Of a stretch of 64,000 nt of DNA, positions 34,937 through 49,896 are shown piece after piece. The translations under genes and the position numbers were made by a program. The notes beneath the pieces are model-generated. The model had not been told where the DNA came from and did no database searches. It was given only the letters and a program-made list of their open reading frames with translations. The stretch lies in contig ML991798.1 of NCBI GenBank assembly GCA_010094025.1, positions 62,001 to 126,000 on the forward strand, in the 5' to 3' direction. The DNA is from Viridothelium virens (lineage: Eukaryota > Ascomycota > Dothideomycetes > Trypetheliales > Trypetheliaceae). Position 1 is the stretch's first letter. The number at the start of each line of letters is the position of its first letter.

Positions 34937-35139
34937 ACGCAAGATATCATAAAGATAAATGGGTGTAAACCTTCCATATTCGTATATATACAAGTAAAGC
35001 CGCTAAGAGCAAACGCCAGTCATTCGCTCCAATGCTCAGTATCAATATGTAGGAAATGGATCAAGACGCAGACTGGTCCTGCGCGCTGTCCGGGTATACT
35101 CATTACATTACCATCAATCCACACGGGTCTCTCGTCTAT

Positions 35140-36503
35140 TCACGCGGCATAGCCTGTGTGCGAATGAGGGTCAATGATGCCGGGACAAAGTCCAACAAGA
35201 GCGGCATGAACGTGAGGCTTGTCGTTCGTTTCGTAGGTAATTTGTACTTCCATTGTCCGTGTAATCCCGAAAGGATTTTGGATTTCCCTTGAGGGCTGGA
35301 TGTCTTCAGTACTCGCGGACGAGTGAACCTCGCTAATTTGGCTCCTGAACCTGTCTTTCTTGGAGAGCATCGAGTCCATGGTAATATTTTCCCAGCCCTT
35401 ACGGGGTAATGAAGTCATGCTCGACAACATGGTTCCCGAATCATCACGTGGCCGTCGGCCGAAAGGAAAGACGTCTCGGCGGAAGAGAGGTCGCAAAAGG
35501 GGTATTGTTGCGGTGATCATGACAACGTTGAGTTCGATTGAGATCCAAATAACATAGATGACAAGGTCATGAGTATAGTCGAGAATTTCGCTGAGCGCTC
35601 GCGCTTCATATGTCTTGACGATGGAGGCAATCATGGCCCTGAGTAAGTCAGTGATAGGCTTTGTAAAAAAGGAAGTGAATACGGACACGACACTCAGACA
35701 AAGCAAGCAGGCTAATGCCAGCTTAGCCTTCAATTTTAATTTGGTATGCCAGATAATAAGCGCAGGCAGAACTGTGAGGAAAACATCGGTAAATGTATTG
35801 AACGCTTCACGAGCGGTTAGTCAACAGTCATTCGAACTGGGGGGCACCTCGACCTACAGCCTTGGAAGTAGCCGTAATCGGACTGAATGATTGGATTTTT
35901 GCATTTCGAATTGAAATCAATCTGCTTCGCTTGATTCCAGAGAATATCGAGTTCGTTCCCGCATTGCGTATAGAGGACGATAATGGCAACAAGGTTGATT
36001 GCAGTTTGCAGAAACATGAAAATGTAGAGCCACCATTTCTTGATGAGGGGATCCGTGCCAGCAACGAACAAGAGGAAGACCATGAATCCTAGACGACCAG
36101 CGAGAGGGGAAAGGAAGCCCCAGGCCAAAGAGTAGAATCCAACTCGGAGGGTAGCTTCCCGCTTGTGCGGATTGAGGTAATAAATATGACGGCCGAATCC
36201 GGTACTGATAGATATCGATATTGTGACAGCATGCGCATATCCAAATCCCTTTTGTGAAAAATTAACAGTAAGTAAGAGTCCTTTCGGTGTTTGTCAATGG
36301 ATGCTCACCAATGCGAGGATCATGAGAAAATCATCCCAGTATATCCGGCGAGTTGTTTTGCATTTCACCACCAGTCGAGCACCGACAATGAGAGTAGATA
36401 TACTTAACAGTATCCATATAATTCTCAATGACAGAGGCCCGAGGTTATCATCTGGCGCCATCCCAGCAGGCAACTGACCCGTGGCAAGCGGAATGTTCGA
36501 CAT
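35140..36503 (-). CDS. Fungal rhodopsin-like integral membrane protein, second gene
   Basis: The model has three exons (36309-36503, 35858-36248, 35140-35804) and encodes 416 residues, starting MSNIPLATGQLPAGMAPDDN. Introns are 36249-36308 (60 bp) and 35805-35857 (53 bp). The first loop has RIYWDDFLMILAL, the W-D-D signature of the family. About seven hydrophobic helices follow, among them FMVFLLFVAGTDPLIKKWW, DVFLTVLPALIIWHT and LALACLLCLSVVSVFTSFF. The loop between helices 3 and 4 contains the usual Cys pattern (LYTQCGN, DFNSKCKNP). The 120-residue C-terminal tail is polar. It is distant from the copy at 3854-4954, so they are not recent duplicates. Ligand and role unknown. Confidence 0.85.
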
Positions 36504-39492
<2,989 letters not shown>

Positions 39493-41470
39493 GACGTTGA
39501 CTTCACATGTATGATAAACTTGGCATTACTGGAGATACCCTGCATTTAGTCGGCGCATCGAGTGATAGCATCTATGAATGGTTCGGACCTTGAGAGCTTC
39601 CTTCCCTTGAGAACAGTCGACTTATGCAAACACACCCATAGATATAGTACATTTATCTCAGATAAGCTGAGAACGACTTCTTAAGGTGCTAGAATACAAG
39701 TCACCTTCGACATGTAACGGCTCGTTCGCAATTGGAATAACTGATGCCTAAAGGAGCGGTTACTGCGTAAGCGCGGTGACGGCAACACCTGTACTGTACT
39801 CCGTTTGAATACTGTGCGTACATCGGAGCTGGTAGCTCTTCTGATGTCATCTCAATCTCTCTTGAATCACCGTAAAGTACGGAGTATCCTGTAGTAGATC
39901 CATATCCTTCTAGATCTTGCACGAATCTTAGGTTTTGAACGGATGGACACTACCTCGATCTGATACTGAAAGAGACCACACGGGCCACTTTAAACCCGTC
40001 CCGACTTCGGATCGTTCACTTAGAAGTCAAAGGTGGGGGATTTGTCAGTGTCAGATGGGAAAGTGTAATTCCCGTTTGGCGGGAAAAGGATCTACAGAGC
40101 ACCAGAGGACAAAAGTCGATCCTGCACGGAGGATAAAGTCAGTGGCTGCTTGCTTCGAGGCGTCGCAGTCCAATAGCGGAGGCGCATCGAGCCGTGCCAG
40201 CCACATTACTCTCCGCCAACGGTTGATTGGATACTCGTTTACAAACAGCCCCGCCCGTGCCACTCCTGCCACAATGTGTGGTTCGTCGGCGTGGTGCGGA
40301 GTTTCCTGCGGAGGAGTACTGAGTCTGGGAGCACTAGCCCTCGAGTGATAATTGCCTCGTTGTCCTCATCTTGTTGGAGGATGCTCATGGTCCTCATGAT
40401 GTGCAATCAGTATCAATCCAACTCCTGTGGCGGTCTTGCAGGGAGAGCTATCCCCACCAGGACAAAGCGAAATGATCCCCGGATCACAGACAGGGGTGCA
40501 GCGGCAAGCTGGGTACCTCAGCATCGAGCTCGATGGAGCTCGTCTAGATCTCTCCTTCATATGTATCTGAACCCAAAGGGAAGATGCTGGAGGATGGAAG
40601 GTAGGCTACATTTCTGTCGGTCATCGCGTGTTTCAGTCATCGATCGCAGCGACAGCCGATGGTGGATGATTGATCGAACACGATAGAGGACTACAGTATG
40701 AGGAAATTGCCTTCGAAGCAAACTTTGGAAATTCTTGGCGGATGGGTACAGAGGAGAAGTGCTGAACGTGGGGAAGAGCTTGGATCGTCGCTGCACTATG
40801 CCTAACGAGAAGCCATCGACGATCGAGAGGCCAGCCGCGTCTCCAGCCACACAGCAGCCGGGGCCAATTGGAGCACGGAGCGTACCGTGCGACAGAGCTT
40901 TGCTGCTCTAGGCCCCCCTATCCCCTGCAAAACGACTGAGAATGTGACGCAATGTCGTCCAAAGTCGCCCAGAGTCGCGGTGGTCGCGTACCGTCTCTAC
41001 TGGACCGGAAACGGGAGCAGCGACCGATCCCAATCACCCCTCCCTCGAGCCGGCAAAGCCCCCGAGGTACTGACCCAGAACGGACAGGTGAGGCTGGAGA
41101 ACCGTAATAGCGCCCATAAAACTTGGAATACATGCGTGGCAGCTTTGACTGAGGCGCGAGCTAGGTAAGCACGTACCCAACCCGAAGCCAGGAAGCTCTA
41201 CGTCATGTTATGAAACCAAAGTGAATCCCATCTCTCCCTGTGCAGCCCCCGTTATTAGCTTTCCGCGCCCTCCCTCTGCGGAAAAATTTCTCCTCTTTCC
41301 CCTTTCCCATCTTACTGTCCCAGCCACTCGTCTTCAATGACGATTCTTACATGACAAGGGATTCGTCTTCCTACACCTACTACTCTTTCCCCCCTACACC
41401 CAATAGATCCTCCCCAACGCACCCACCTTCAGCTGTAAGAACTCCTGTAACTGAGCGCATTTCCGCAAGC
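39493..41470. other. Intergenic DUS2 to DUF3659 gene, with probable 5' leader intron
   Basis: About 2 kb with no supported gene. It has TACTCCGT (39797-39804) and TACGGAGTA (39878-39886). Just before the next gene, gtaagc at 41165 and a cctgtgcag acceptor ending at 41245 could delimit an 81-bp intron in the 5' leader, followed by CT-rich sequence. An in-frame ATG at 41351 gives a possible longer protein. Confidence 0.4.
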
Positions 41471-44400
41471 ATGGCTCCCTCGCCAGCTGCTGGAAGGACT
41501 GGGGGCACTCCTAAGACGCCCACCAAGCTTGGCACCAAGAAGCCAGCCTCGTCTGGCACCCCTTCAAAACTTGGTCAACAAGCCACGCAGGGCTCGCCCT
41601 CGCCTGCATCAGGCAGGAAGCCAGCCAAGCTTGGGGCCAAAAAACAACAAGACACTGATGCGCCTCAATTGCCACCTCGGTCTGAGACAGGTGATGTCAC
41701 TAGTCAAGCTGAGGGGGCAGCGGAGCAGGCACAAGAGACTGCAGAAGATACGAAGGAACAGGCTGGCGAGGACGCAAGCAAGGTTGAGATGAAGGATTCG
41801 AGCGAAGCGCCCGGGGACGACGAGGAGGAGGAAGAAGAAGGAGAAGAAGGAGAAGATGTGACCGGCAAGGTTGAAGGAACAGGCGACCAGACCCAGCAAG
41901 GCTTATCAGAAGCAGAGCCCAAACCATTGGAGGAAGCCGAGGATACTGTGGGTGGGGCTCAAGAGGAAGGAGAAGATATTGCGGACGACACGACCGAAAA
42001 GGCCGGTGAAACTGCTGACGACACCGAAGACACGACAGGCGAATCTGCCAATGACGCACAGGATACAGCTGGGGGGATTACGGGACAAGCTAGAGGCCTT
42101 GCTGATAAGGCCGGAGGTTTGGCAAGTCGAGCTTCTCAGGATCCAACTGGTGCTGTCAGCGACGCTGCAGATCAAGCTCAAGATACCGCCAGCGGCGTGG
42201 TTAGTCAAACTGGTGAAGCTGCCGAGGGTGCTGAAGATACAGCAGAAGATGCAGCTGATCAAGCTGGCGAGGCAGTCAACGGCGTCAAGGATACGGCGGA
42301 GGATGCGACTGGTCAACAACTCCCTGGCGCTCCCGATCTTTCCATTCTAAAGGGCCTTGAAGTCAATGACGATGGCGATGTCAAAGATGATGCGGGCAAC
42401 ACCATCGGGAAGCTTGTGGAAGGTGACGCTGAGGACCTCTCAGGTTACGCAATCGGGGATGAGGGCGAAATCCTAGACGAAGACGGTGACCTTGTCGGGC
42501 GTGTGGAACTCACACCTGAGAAAGCACAGGAGCTAACGGATCAGGCCAAAGGCGCAGCCAACGGCGAGTTGCCAGATGGGTTGGCCAATAAACTCCCCGG
42601 TCTTGACATTCTGAAAGGGCTATCACCAGGTCTCGATGGCAACATCTATAACGACGAAGGAGATGTCATTGGTCAACTGACAGAAGGCAATCCATCTGAC
42701 CTGCAGGACAAGCAGTTCAATGAGAACGGGGAGATCGTTGATGAAGCCGGAAATGTTCTCGGTCAAGCCAAACTACATCCGGAATTCCTGGAGGATGCCA
42801 AGCAGAAACTACAAGACGCTGGAGAAGGCGTTCAGGACCAACTGCCAGATGATCTCCAAGGTCAACTCCCTGGCGTCGATATACTCAATGGCCTGAAGTG
42901 TGGTGCAGATGGCAACATCCTGAACGATGATGGCGAAGTCGTCGGTCAGCTAACTGAAGGCGATGCGGAAGACTTGGCCGGTATGACCTTCAATGAGGAT
43001 GGTGAAATCTTGGATGACGACGGAGATGTAGTTGGACGGGCTCAAGTACATCCAGATTACCTCTCAACATTGAAGGAGCAGCTCCAGCAGCAAACCAATG
43101 GCGTTCAAGATGCCATTCCCGAGGAACTTCAAGGGCTCACCAACCTTAGTATTCTCAACGGACTTTCATGTAACGCTGATGGGAACATCTACAACGCAGA
43201 CGGTGAACTGGTTGGTCAGCTTACTGAAGGCAATCCCGAAGAGTTGCAAGGTTACACCTTCAACGAGAATGGTGAAATTCTGGACGATGACGGCGATGTC
43301 GTTGGCCGTGCACAACTTCATCCAGACTACCTCGAAGGTGCCAAAGAAAAGCTCAAGGAGGCTGGTGTCCCCGACGAACAAATCGAGGAACAACTCGCAG
43401 AGGCGACGGGCGGCGCTCCAGAGGTAGATGGCCTCGTCGACGGCGTCCCAGAGCTTGATCCGGAACTCCCTGGCCTCGATGCTCTCGAGGGTCGTGAACT
43501 GAACGAGGAAGGCCAGATTGTTGACGACGAAGGCAATGTCTTGGCTAACCTTGCTGAAGGCGACATTGAAAAAGTCAAGGGTCTGCAGCTCAACGATCAA
43601 GGTGAAGTCGTCGATGAAGAAGGCAATGTCATTGGACGTGTCAACCTCGCTGAGGGCGCTCAAGACAAGCTTGCCGAGGCCGCCAAATACTTACCCTTCG
43701 AACCTATCAAGATCCTCGAGGGACGTAAAGTCAACAAGAAAGGCAAAATTTTGGACGATGAAGGTGAAGAAATTGGGCATTTGGTTGAGGGCGATCCTGC
43801 GCAATGCGCTGGCAAGGTGGTTGACGAAAATGGCAATGTCTTGGATAAGCAAGGAAATGTCATCGGAAAGATGGAGCTTACTCCTGGAGACGCTGCCAAC
43901 GATGCTGCAGAGGCACTGAAGAATCAGCTAATCGAAGCCGGCGAGCTCTCCCCGGAAAAAGCCGCTGGTGGGGCACTGGGTCAGATCCCAGTCCAGATCT
44001 TAGAAGGTCTCAAAGTCAACAAAAAGGGCCAGGTGCTCAATGCCGATGGAGACCCAATCGGTGAATTGGAGGATGGCGATCCTACGGCTTGTGCCGGCAA
44101 AGTCATCGATGCCGAAGGCAACGTCCTCGACAAAGAGGGTAACGTCATCGGCAAGGTCAAGGTTATTGACGGTGAAGCTGCACAAGAGGCGGCCAATGAG
44201 CTCCGCGAGCGCCTTGGGGACGCATTGCCGGAGGAGGCACAAGAAGGCGTCGAGGAAGCAGCACAATATCTACCCGGCCTTGATATTCTGGATGGTCTTA
44301 AAGTCAATAAGAAAGGCCAAATTCTCGATGAAGATGGAGAACCCATCGGTGAGCTTATTGATGGAGAGCTGTCAGATTGCGCCGGTAAGAAATGCAACGA

Positions 44401-47179
44401 CCAAGGCGAAGTTCTCGACAATGATGGAAACGTCATTGGCAGAGTCCGTACGCTGCCCAAACAAGCCGAAGAGGAGGTCGAAGAAGAGGGCGGTGAAGAG
44501 GGCGGTGAGGAGGACGGCGAGGAGGTCGGCGACGACCTTCCGCCTCTTTCGATCCTTGAAGGCCTCACATGCAACAAGCAAGGTAAGCTTCTTGACGATG
44601 ATGGTGTCGTCCGTGGTGAGCTCGTTGAGGGTGATCCAAAGAAGCTTGCGAAATTGGGCGTTCAGTGCGACGAGGAAGGTCAGTTCTGGGATGCGAAGGG
44701 TCATGTCATTGGTCGTGCCAAGACTGTGCCTACCGAGGATGAAGGAGAAGAGGCACCGTTCGCCGGTCTCGAGGGCCTACAGGTCAAGGAGGGTGGAGTG
44801 GTCGCTGATGGTGACGGCAATATTGTTGGCCAAGTCGTCGAAGGCGATCCGAATAAACTTATCGGACGCGTCGTCGATGAAGACGGAGACATCCTCGACA
44901 AGAAGGGAACAGTCATCGGTCACGCAGAGCGTCTTGAACAACCTGAATACGAGGCTCCAGATCTCTCTATTCTGGAGGGAAGAACGGTTAACAAGAGCGG
45001 CTACGTGGTTGGCGATGACGGGGTTCCTATTGGCCGCTTAGTCGAAGGGGATGTGAAGACTTGCGCTGGTAAGGAACTAGATGCCGAGGGACAGATTTGG
45101 AACGACAAGGGTAGGGTTATCGGTCGATGCGAGATTATTCCGGAAGATGAGAGAGAGAAGCCTGAAGGTCCATTCGCTGGTCTTGTTGGCCTTAAGGTTG
45201 GGCAAAACGGCCAGGTTATCGACGAAGATGAGAACGTCGTTGGCGAGGTCGTTGAAGGCAACGCGAAGAGACTCGTTGGAATGTCCGTTGATGAAGACGG
45301 AGATATCACCGACAAATACGGTAATATCAAGGGCCACGCTGAACCTCTACCCGAAGAGCCGGAGGTGGATCTATCTATCCTGAACGGCTTAACACTGAAC
45401 AAACAAGGATTCCTCGTCAATCAGGATGGTCTTCCAGTGGGCAAACTGGTGGAAGGTGACCCCAAGGAGCTTGCGGGACGCAAAGCCGACGAACAAGGCC
45501 TCATTTACAATGATGTTGGCAAGCCGGTAGGACGCTGTGAAGTCATTCCTGAAGATCAGCGCGTTATGAAACAAGAGGGACCATTTGCTGGTCTCGAAGG
45601 CCTCCATGTCAACAAAGAGGGCATGGTTGAAGACGAGAACGGCAATATTGTTGGTGAGGTCGTTGAGGGCAACGTTAAACGCTTGGTTGGCCTAACTGTT
45701 GATGAGGATGGTGACATTTCTGACAAGTATGGCAACACCAAGGGCCATGCTGAGCCGTGGGAGCCTCCTGAGGAAGAACCAGAAGATCTCTCTGCCTTGG
45801 CTGGCTGCACGGTTAATAAGGCTGGTAACGTCGTAGACTCCAACGGCACGATTATTGGTCGTGTTGCTGAAGGAGAGGTTCAGAATATGATCGGTGCCAA
45901 GGTTGACGGTCAAGGTCAGATCTGGGACAATGCTGGTCAAGTTATTGGTCGTGCCGAGCTTGTCCATGGCATGGACTCGAAGCCCGAAGGTCCTTTCGAA
46001 GGTTTTGAGGACATCACTGTTGCCAAAGACGGCACAATCGTTACGCCGGATGGTTCGATTGTAGGACGTCTTGTCGAGGGCGATCCAGAACGCCTACTCG
46101 GTCACAGGGTCGACGCCGATGGTGAAATTTCCGATAAAAATGGGAACAAGATCGGGCAGGCAGAGAGGTGGTCGCCAGAAGAGAAGGAAAGGAGAATCTC
46201 TCCGATGTCCGGCCGCCGGGTGAATAAGGAGGGCGAAGTCCGCGACGAGGATGGGAATGTCATCGGCAGACTCACTGCTGGAGATCTCCAACACTGTATT
46301 GGTGAGGAGATTGACGACAATGGTAACGTCGTTGATCAGGATGGCAACAAGATCGGTGAATGTACTCTTCTTGAGAACATCGTCGAGGAAGAGGAGGAAG
46401 AAGAAGAAACAGAAGAACAGAGGAAGCAAAGGGAGGAGAATGAAATTGCAAATAAGATGGCCAACATTTGCCAGCAGACGCTCGAAAGAGTACAGCCCGT
46501 GTGCCACCAAATCACGGAGGTATGTTAATTCCCCTTATTCCACTCCGCTGTCTCTCACGAGTCACTAACACGTTCTCTCCAGTACATCGATGCTGCAGAC
46601 AAAACTCCTCGCGAGGAGCTCGATGAAGAGCAACTCGTCGACAATGTCAAGCCGCTCATCGAAGAAGGCGGTCGCATCTTACAAGAATGCAATGGCGCTC
46701 TACGCGGCCTTGACCCGGACGGTCATATCGCTGCCGAAGCGAAGGGTCGTGCTGGTACCCGAGAAGCGTCACCCGAGCAATATCGGCTTGCGGATCTCCT
46801 GAAGGAGCTCACGGGTACAGTTGTTACGACTATCGACAATGCCAAGAAGAAGATTGCGGATATGCCGCATGCAAAGAAGAAGCTGAATCCGTTGTGGGCA
46901 TTACTGACCGAACCACTGTTCCAAATCCTGGCTGCTGTTGGTTTGCTGTTGAGTGGAGTATTGGGATTGGTGGGTAAGCTCCTGAATGGTTTAGGGTTAG
47001 GCGGTCTAGTAAACGGACTGCTGGGAGGCTTGGGTATCGATAAGCTACTGGGTGGTTTGGGCTTGGGTAGCGTAGGTGAAGCATTAGGCTTGGGTGGTGG
47101 TAAGAAGAAGGAGAAGAAGAGCGGAGGTGGCGGCTCGGGGCTACCTCTTGTAGGTGGCATGTTTGGTGGAAAGAAATAA
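41471..47179 (+). CDS. Giant LEA-like/DUF3659 tandem-repeat protein
   Basis: The model has two exons (41471-46519 and 46583-47179; intron 46520-46582, 63 bp) and encodes 1881 residues from MAPSPAAGRTGGTPKTPTKL; an ATG at 41351 would add 40. Residues 1-285 are Ala/Glu/Asp/Thr-rich with LEA-like 11-mer texture (DTAEDAADQAGEAVNGVKDT). Then come 17 copies of a roughly 60-residue DUF3659 unit, for example ILEGLKVNKKGQVLNADGDP, each with two half-units of the form N-x-x-G-x-x-x-D-x-x-G-x-x-x-G. From copy 10 on, two subtypes alternate. The last 200 residues are different: a helical DUF6987-like segment (YIDAADKTPREELDEEQL), a Gly/Leu-rich hydrophobic stretch (GLLLSGVLGLVGKLLNGLG) and a basic Gly-rich end. 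The family is widespread in Pezizomycotina and unstudied; roles in stress or septal structures have been proposed for relatives, which I cannot confirm. Confidence 0.88.
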
Positions 47180-47675
47180 AGACGCGAAAAGAGAACGATG
47201 GACAATTCTCTTGTCTGATTTTTTGGGTTTCGCCCCCCCCCTTTTCTTGAGTTGCTTGGAACAAAAAGGGAGAGCTTTTCGTGGTTAGCTAGCGCGATGC
47301 CTGGAGTTTCATTCTAATTGCGTGTTATCCATTATGTATTCCCTTGGTTGGTTATCTGCAGGCCTGTCTCTAATGTCTTATATCTTGTACAGTAGAAGCT
47401 CAATGTTATGACTCTCCGATCTCACTGCATCCACTGATAAGCGTACAAGGCAACTTCGATGACTTCGGTAAGTACAGAACTCTGTTCTTCCATCCTCTAT
47501 GAAAATCTTCTCATGTCTTCTTGCCTATGCAGGGCAGTCTCGGCCAGCATCATCATGCAAATTGCTTTCGTAGAACAGTTGCCATCTCAATACATTCTCG
47601 AGATGTGGAATTCTGAATAATCATCCTGCGGGAGCTTGAAAAAAAAAAAACATTTGCGGTCAACACGCAGGGGGA

Positions 47676-47901
47676 TTAAGAGCCAGATGCCACAGAAGCT
47701 TGCCTTATGCACGACAGCGTTGTCTTCAAGTACAAGTACCTCACAACAGGATCCAGGATCTTCCAGACCAAGCGATCGAATAAGGTGATCCCCTTTCTGG
47801 TTTCACCTTCGCACTGACAAGGGGACTCTGACCGATATCTGATAGCGGACAGCGACACGCCATCTATCCACTCACCGTTCACATGCGCACCGCGACGGCA
47901 T
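47676..47901 (-). CDS. Doubtful small spliced gene, about 62 aa
   Basis: An ATG at 47901 (MPSRCACER) with a gtgagt donor at 47875 and a ctatcag acceptor at 47839 would join to YRSESPCQCEGETRKGITLF and end at 47676. The frame is consistent (26 + 163 nt), but the 37-bp intron is very short and no family is recognised. A TATAAATA box lies about 300 bp upstream on the same strand, with a CT-rich leader between. It may be chance. Confidence 0.2.
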
Positions 47902-48204
47902 GGGACGGCGAAATGCTCAGCAGTCTTCAACGGGCTAGGGAGAAAGGGATGGGATCCGTGCTATGACGTTGGGGGATGGAAATGAGGATGAAAGGATGGA
48001 GTTGGATTGCTTGCAGAGCGAGATAGTGAAGACAAAGATGGGTCTTGGCTTTATTGGATTCTCGGATCTTTCCTGGGAAGTCGGTGTCGTAGCAGTCGCT
48101 TGCTAAGGGATTCGTTGTCCTTCTTTGGGAGGGAAGATGAAAGGTGCTTCGAGATGCGAACGATACTTCGGTTGGAACTTGGCAGGACAGGGGGACTTCC
48201 GCAG

Positions 48205-48212
48205 TATTTATA
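48205..48212 (-). promoter_or_regulatory. TATA box, minus strand
   Basis: TATAAATA read on the minus strand. It is followed by a long CT-rich stretch toward 47930, the usual layout of a fungal promoter and leader, yet no confident gene follows. It may serve a short or non-coding transcript. Confidence 0.35.
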
Positions 48213-48536
48213 CCCAAGTGTCTTGCCAGTCGTTCCACGAGGCATACGTCATTGAGCTCCTTTTCCAAGAACTGTTGATAGCCGCCGAGCCGGCACTGCT
48301 GTGAGGCAAGATAAATTGAAAAGATGGTACCAACACGATTAGAATAGTGTCAAGCATGATGGATTAAGGCCGCGTCTCGCGATCATGGATTAGCCTAGTC
48401 TATACAGCATTACAAAAGCTCCCATCAATTCATAGCCCTCGGGATCGCCGCCATCGCTTTTGATCAGAGGAGACCAGACGTTGGTCTCAACTCTAAGGCC
48501 CTTCCTTTCGTCGATATGAAGACGAATGCTCGGCAT

Positions 48537-49896
48537 TCATTCTTTCAACCCCTCCTTCTCCATATCCTCAATGAATCTCTCCCACGTGTCAATCGTATCC
48601 CGATAAAATTCAATATTCGCCTCGGCTAGCTTTCCCAAGGTATCCCGAAACTCTACGCTCTTAATCCGCTCGAAGTCCTGTACTTCTTTGACGACCTCCT
48701 CGTCAAACATCTCGCTTGTCTTTTTCGCGCTCTCGACCTCGTTCGTCAGTCGCTCAATCTGCAACTCTAGCTTCCGGATACGATCTCGCCGACTTTGTTC
48801 ATGATCCACGCCCCTCACGTCCTCGATCTTGTTGCGCAGAAAGGAGCCGGGGCCTGTAGATGCACCGCCGTGCGAGGACGCTAATGTGTCGCGGTCCGAG
48901 ACAGCTTTGTTAAGGTATTCGGTGAGGGCTTCAAAGTCGATCTGTTTCTGTTCGCGGGTCTTAAGGAGGGATTTGACGGCGGCGGTGTAGGCTTCCATAT
49001 CGCGGAGGGAGGTAAGGTAATTTTGATCCGTGTGGTCTTTTAGGTCTTTGAAGCCTTGGGAGGCGGTCTGTACACTAGAAGCGAAGGAGGTAAGCGGGCC
49101 TTCAACGCCTGGTTCAAGCGCAACAAGCTTTTGAAACTGAGTGGCAAGGTCGCTGTAGTCGGTTTCGAGCTCGCCTTCCCTCCGAACAACCCTCGCTACG
49201 ATCTTTTCGACCTGACCCAAGTCGTCGTCGAGCTTATCAGCCTTTTCTTTGACATCAATGAACCGTTTATCGGGTTTATGTACTTTGACGAAGGCATTGA
49301 GGAAGTTGTCGGTGAAAGTGTCAAAGACACCGCCGCTGCCGGCTTCGGATTGCGAGGCACCTCGGGATGGCCGTGACTTCATCGTCATATTCCAGTCACC
49401 ACTTTCGAGGAATAGCATCAACACTACGGCACGGCGAAGGACAGGATGAAGGGTTATGCGCTTGAGGAAGCGATGGAGGGAATGTGCGCGCCGTTGAGTG
49501 AAATCTGGCCCGAATCTATCTCCTCGAACATACTGCATGTTGTGTTTCTCTGGCAATGGTGGGACCGCGGTAGCAGGATATTCCTTGCATAATGTATTGT
49601 ATAGGAAAGCGAAGTCCGTGAACCGTCTACGTACGGAAAAGTCTGACTTTTGAAAGGACTTGAAGTCCGTCTGCACAATCTTAGCAGACTTCTGGGATGC
49701 ACAGCCATGATTGACCTACGTGTGTAGTAACAAGATATGATACAAAGGCATCTTTGGTGCCATCACTCTCTTTTTGTGGCGAACTAACGGCAATTTCAAG
49801 GATGCCCTCAGCTCCTAAGCCAGCCAGATCGGCATCATCAGCATTCTGACCGGCCTGTGGCCAAGCAGCACTATCGAAGCTGCTATTAGCTGGCAT
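48537..49896 (-). CDS. snx4: Sorting nexin-4 (Atg24), PX-BAR protein
   Basis: PI3P-binding sorting nexin for recycling from endosomes to the Golgi and for selective autophagy. The model has two exons (49720-49896 and 48537-49670; intron 49671-49719, 49 bp) and encodes 436 residues from MPANSSFDSAAWPQAGQNAD. Splicing gives YLVTTHTDFKSFQKSDFSVR. The PX domain (about 38-150) has RRRFTDFAFLY, PPLPEK and RRAHSLHRFLKRI, which contain the phosphoinositide-binding residues. The BAR-type coiled coil fills the rest (KADKLDDDLGQVEKIVARVV; LELQIERLTNEVESAKK). The frame stays open upstream to about 50040, but aspergilli-like orthologues start with a similar F-E/D-S-x-x-W stretch, so the ATG at 49896 was chosen. 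Confidence 0.92.

Larger units (their letters stand above)
33099..35139. other. Intergenic region containing the scaffold gap and repeats
   Basis: About 2 kb with no supported gene. It contains two copies of a palindromic element on either side of a 100-N gap (34500-34599) and a short GATGGGGGG tandem array. Plus-strand frame 33675-33920 lacks an ATG start. Confidence 0.5.
47180..48536. other. Intergenic, DUF3659 gene to SNX4
   Basis: 1.4 kb between convergent genes. An A run lies at 47640-47650. A minus-strand TATA box and a weak small gene are listed separately. Nothing else is supported. Confidence 0.4.

Noticed and set aside
39935-40348. 137-codon plus-strand frame after DUS2
   Set aside because: It begins at a good ATG-like site only by chance; the translation is Arg/Ser-rich without motif, and no promoter-like or splice features support it.
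41600-46510. Many long frames on both strands overlapping the DUF3659 gene
   Set aside because: They arise from the repeat's regular codon pattern. They start without good context and end irregularly; only one frame is continuous over 5 kb and spans all units.
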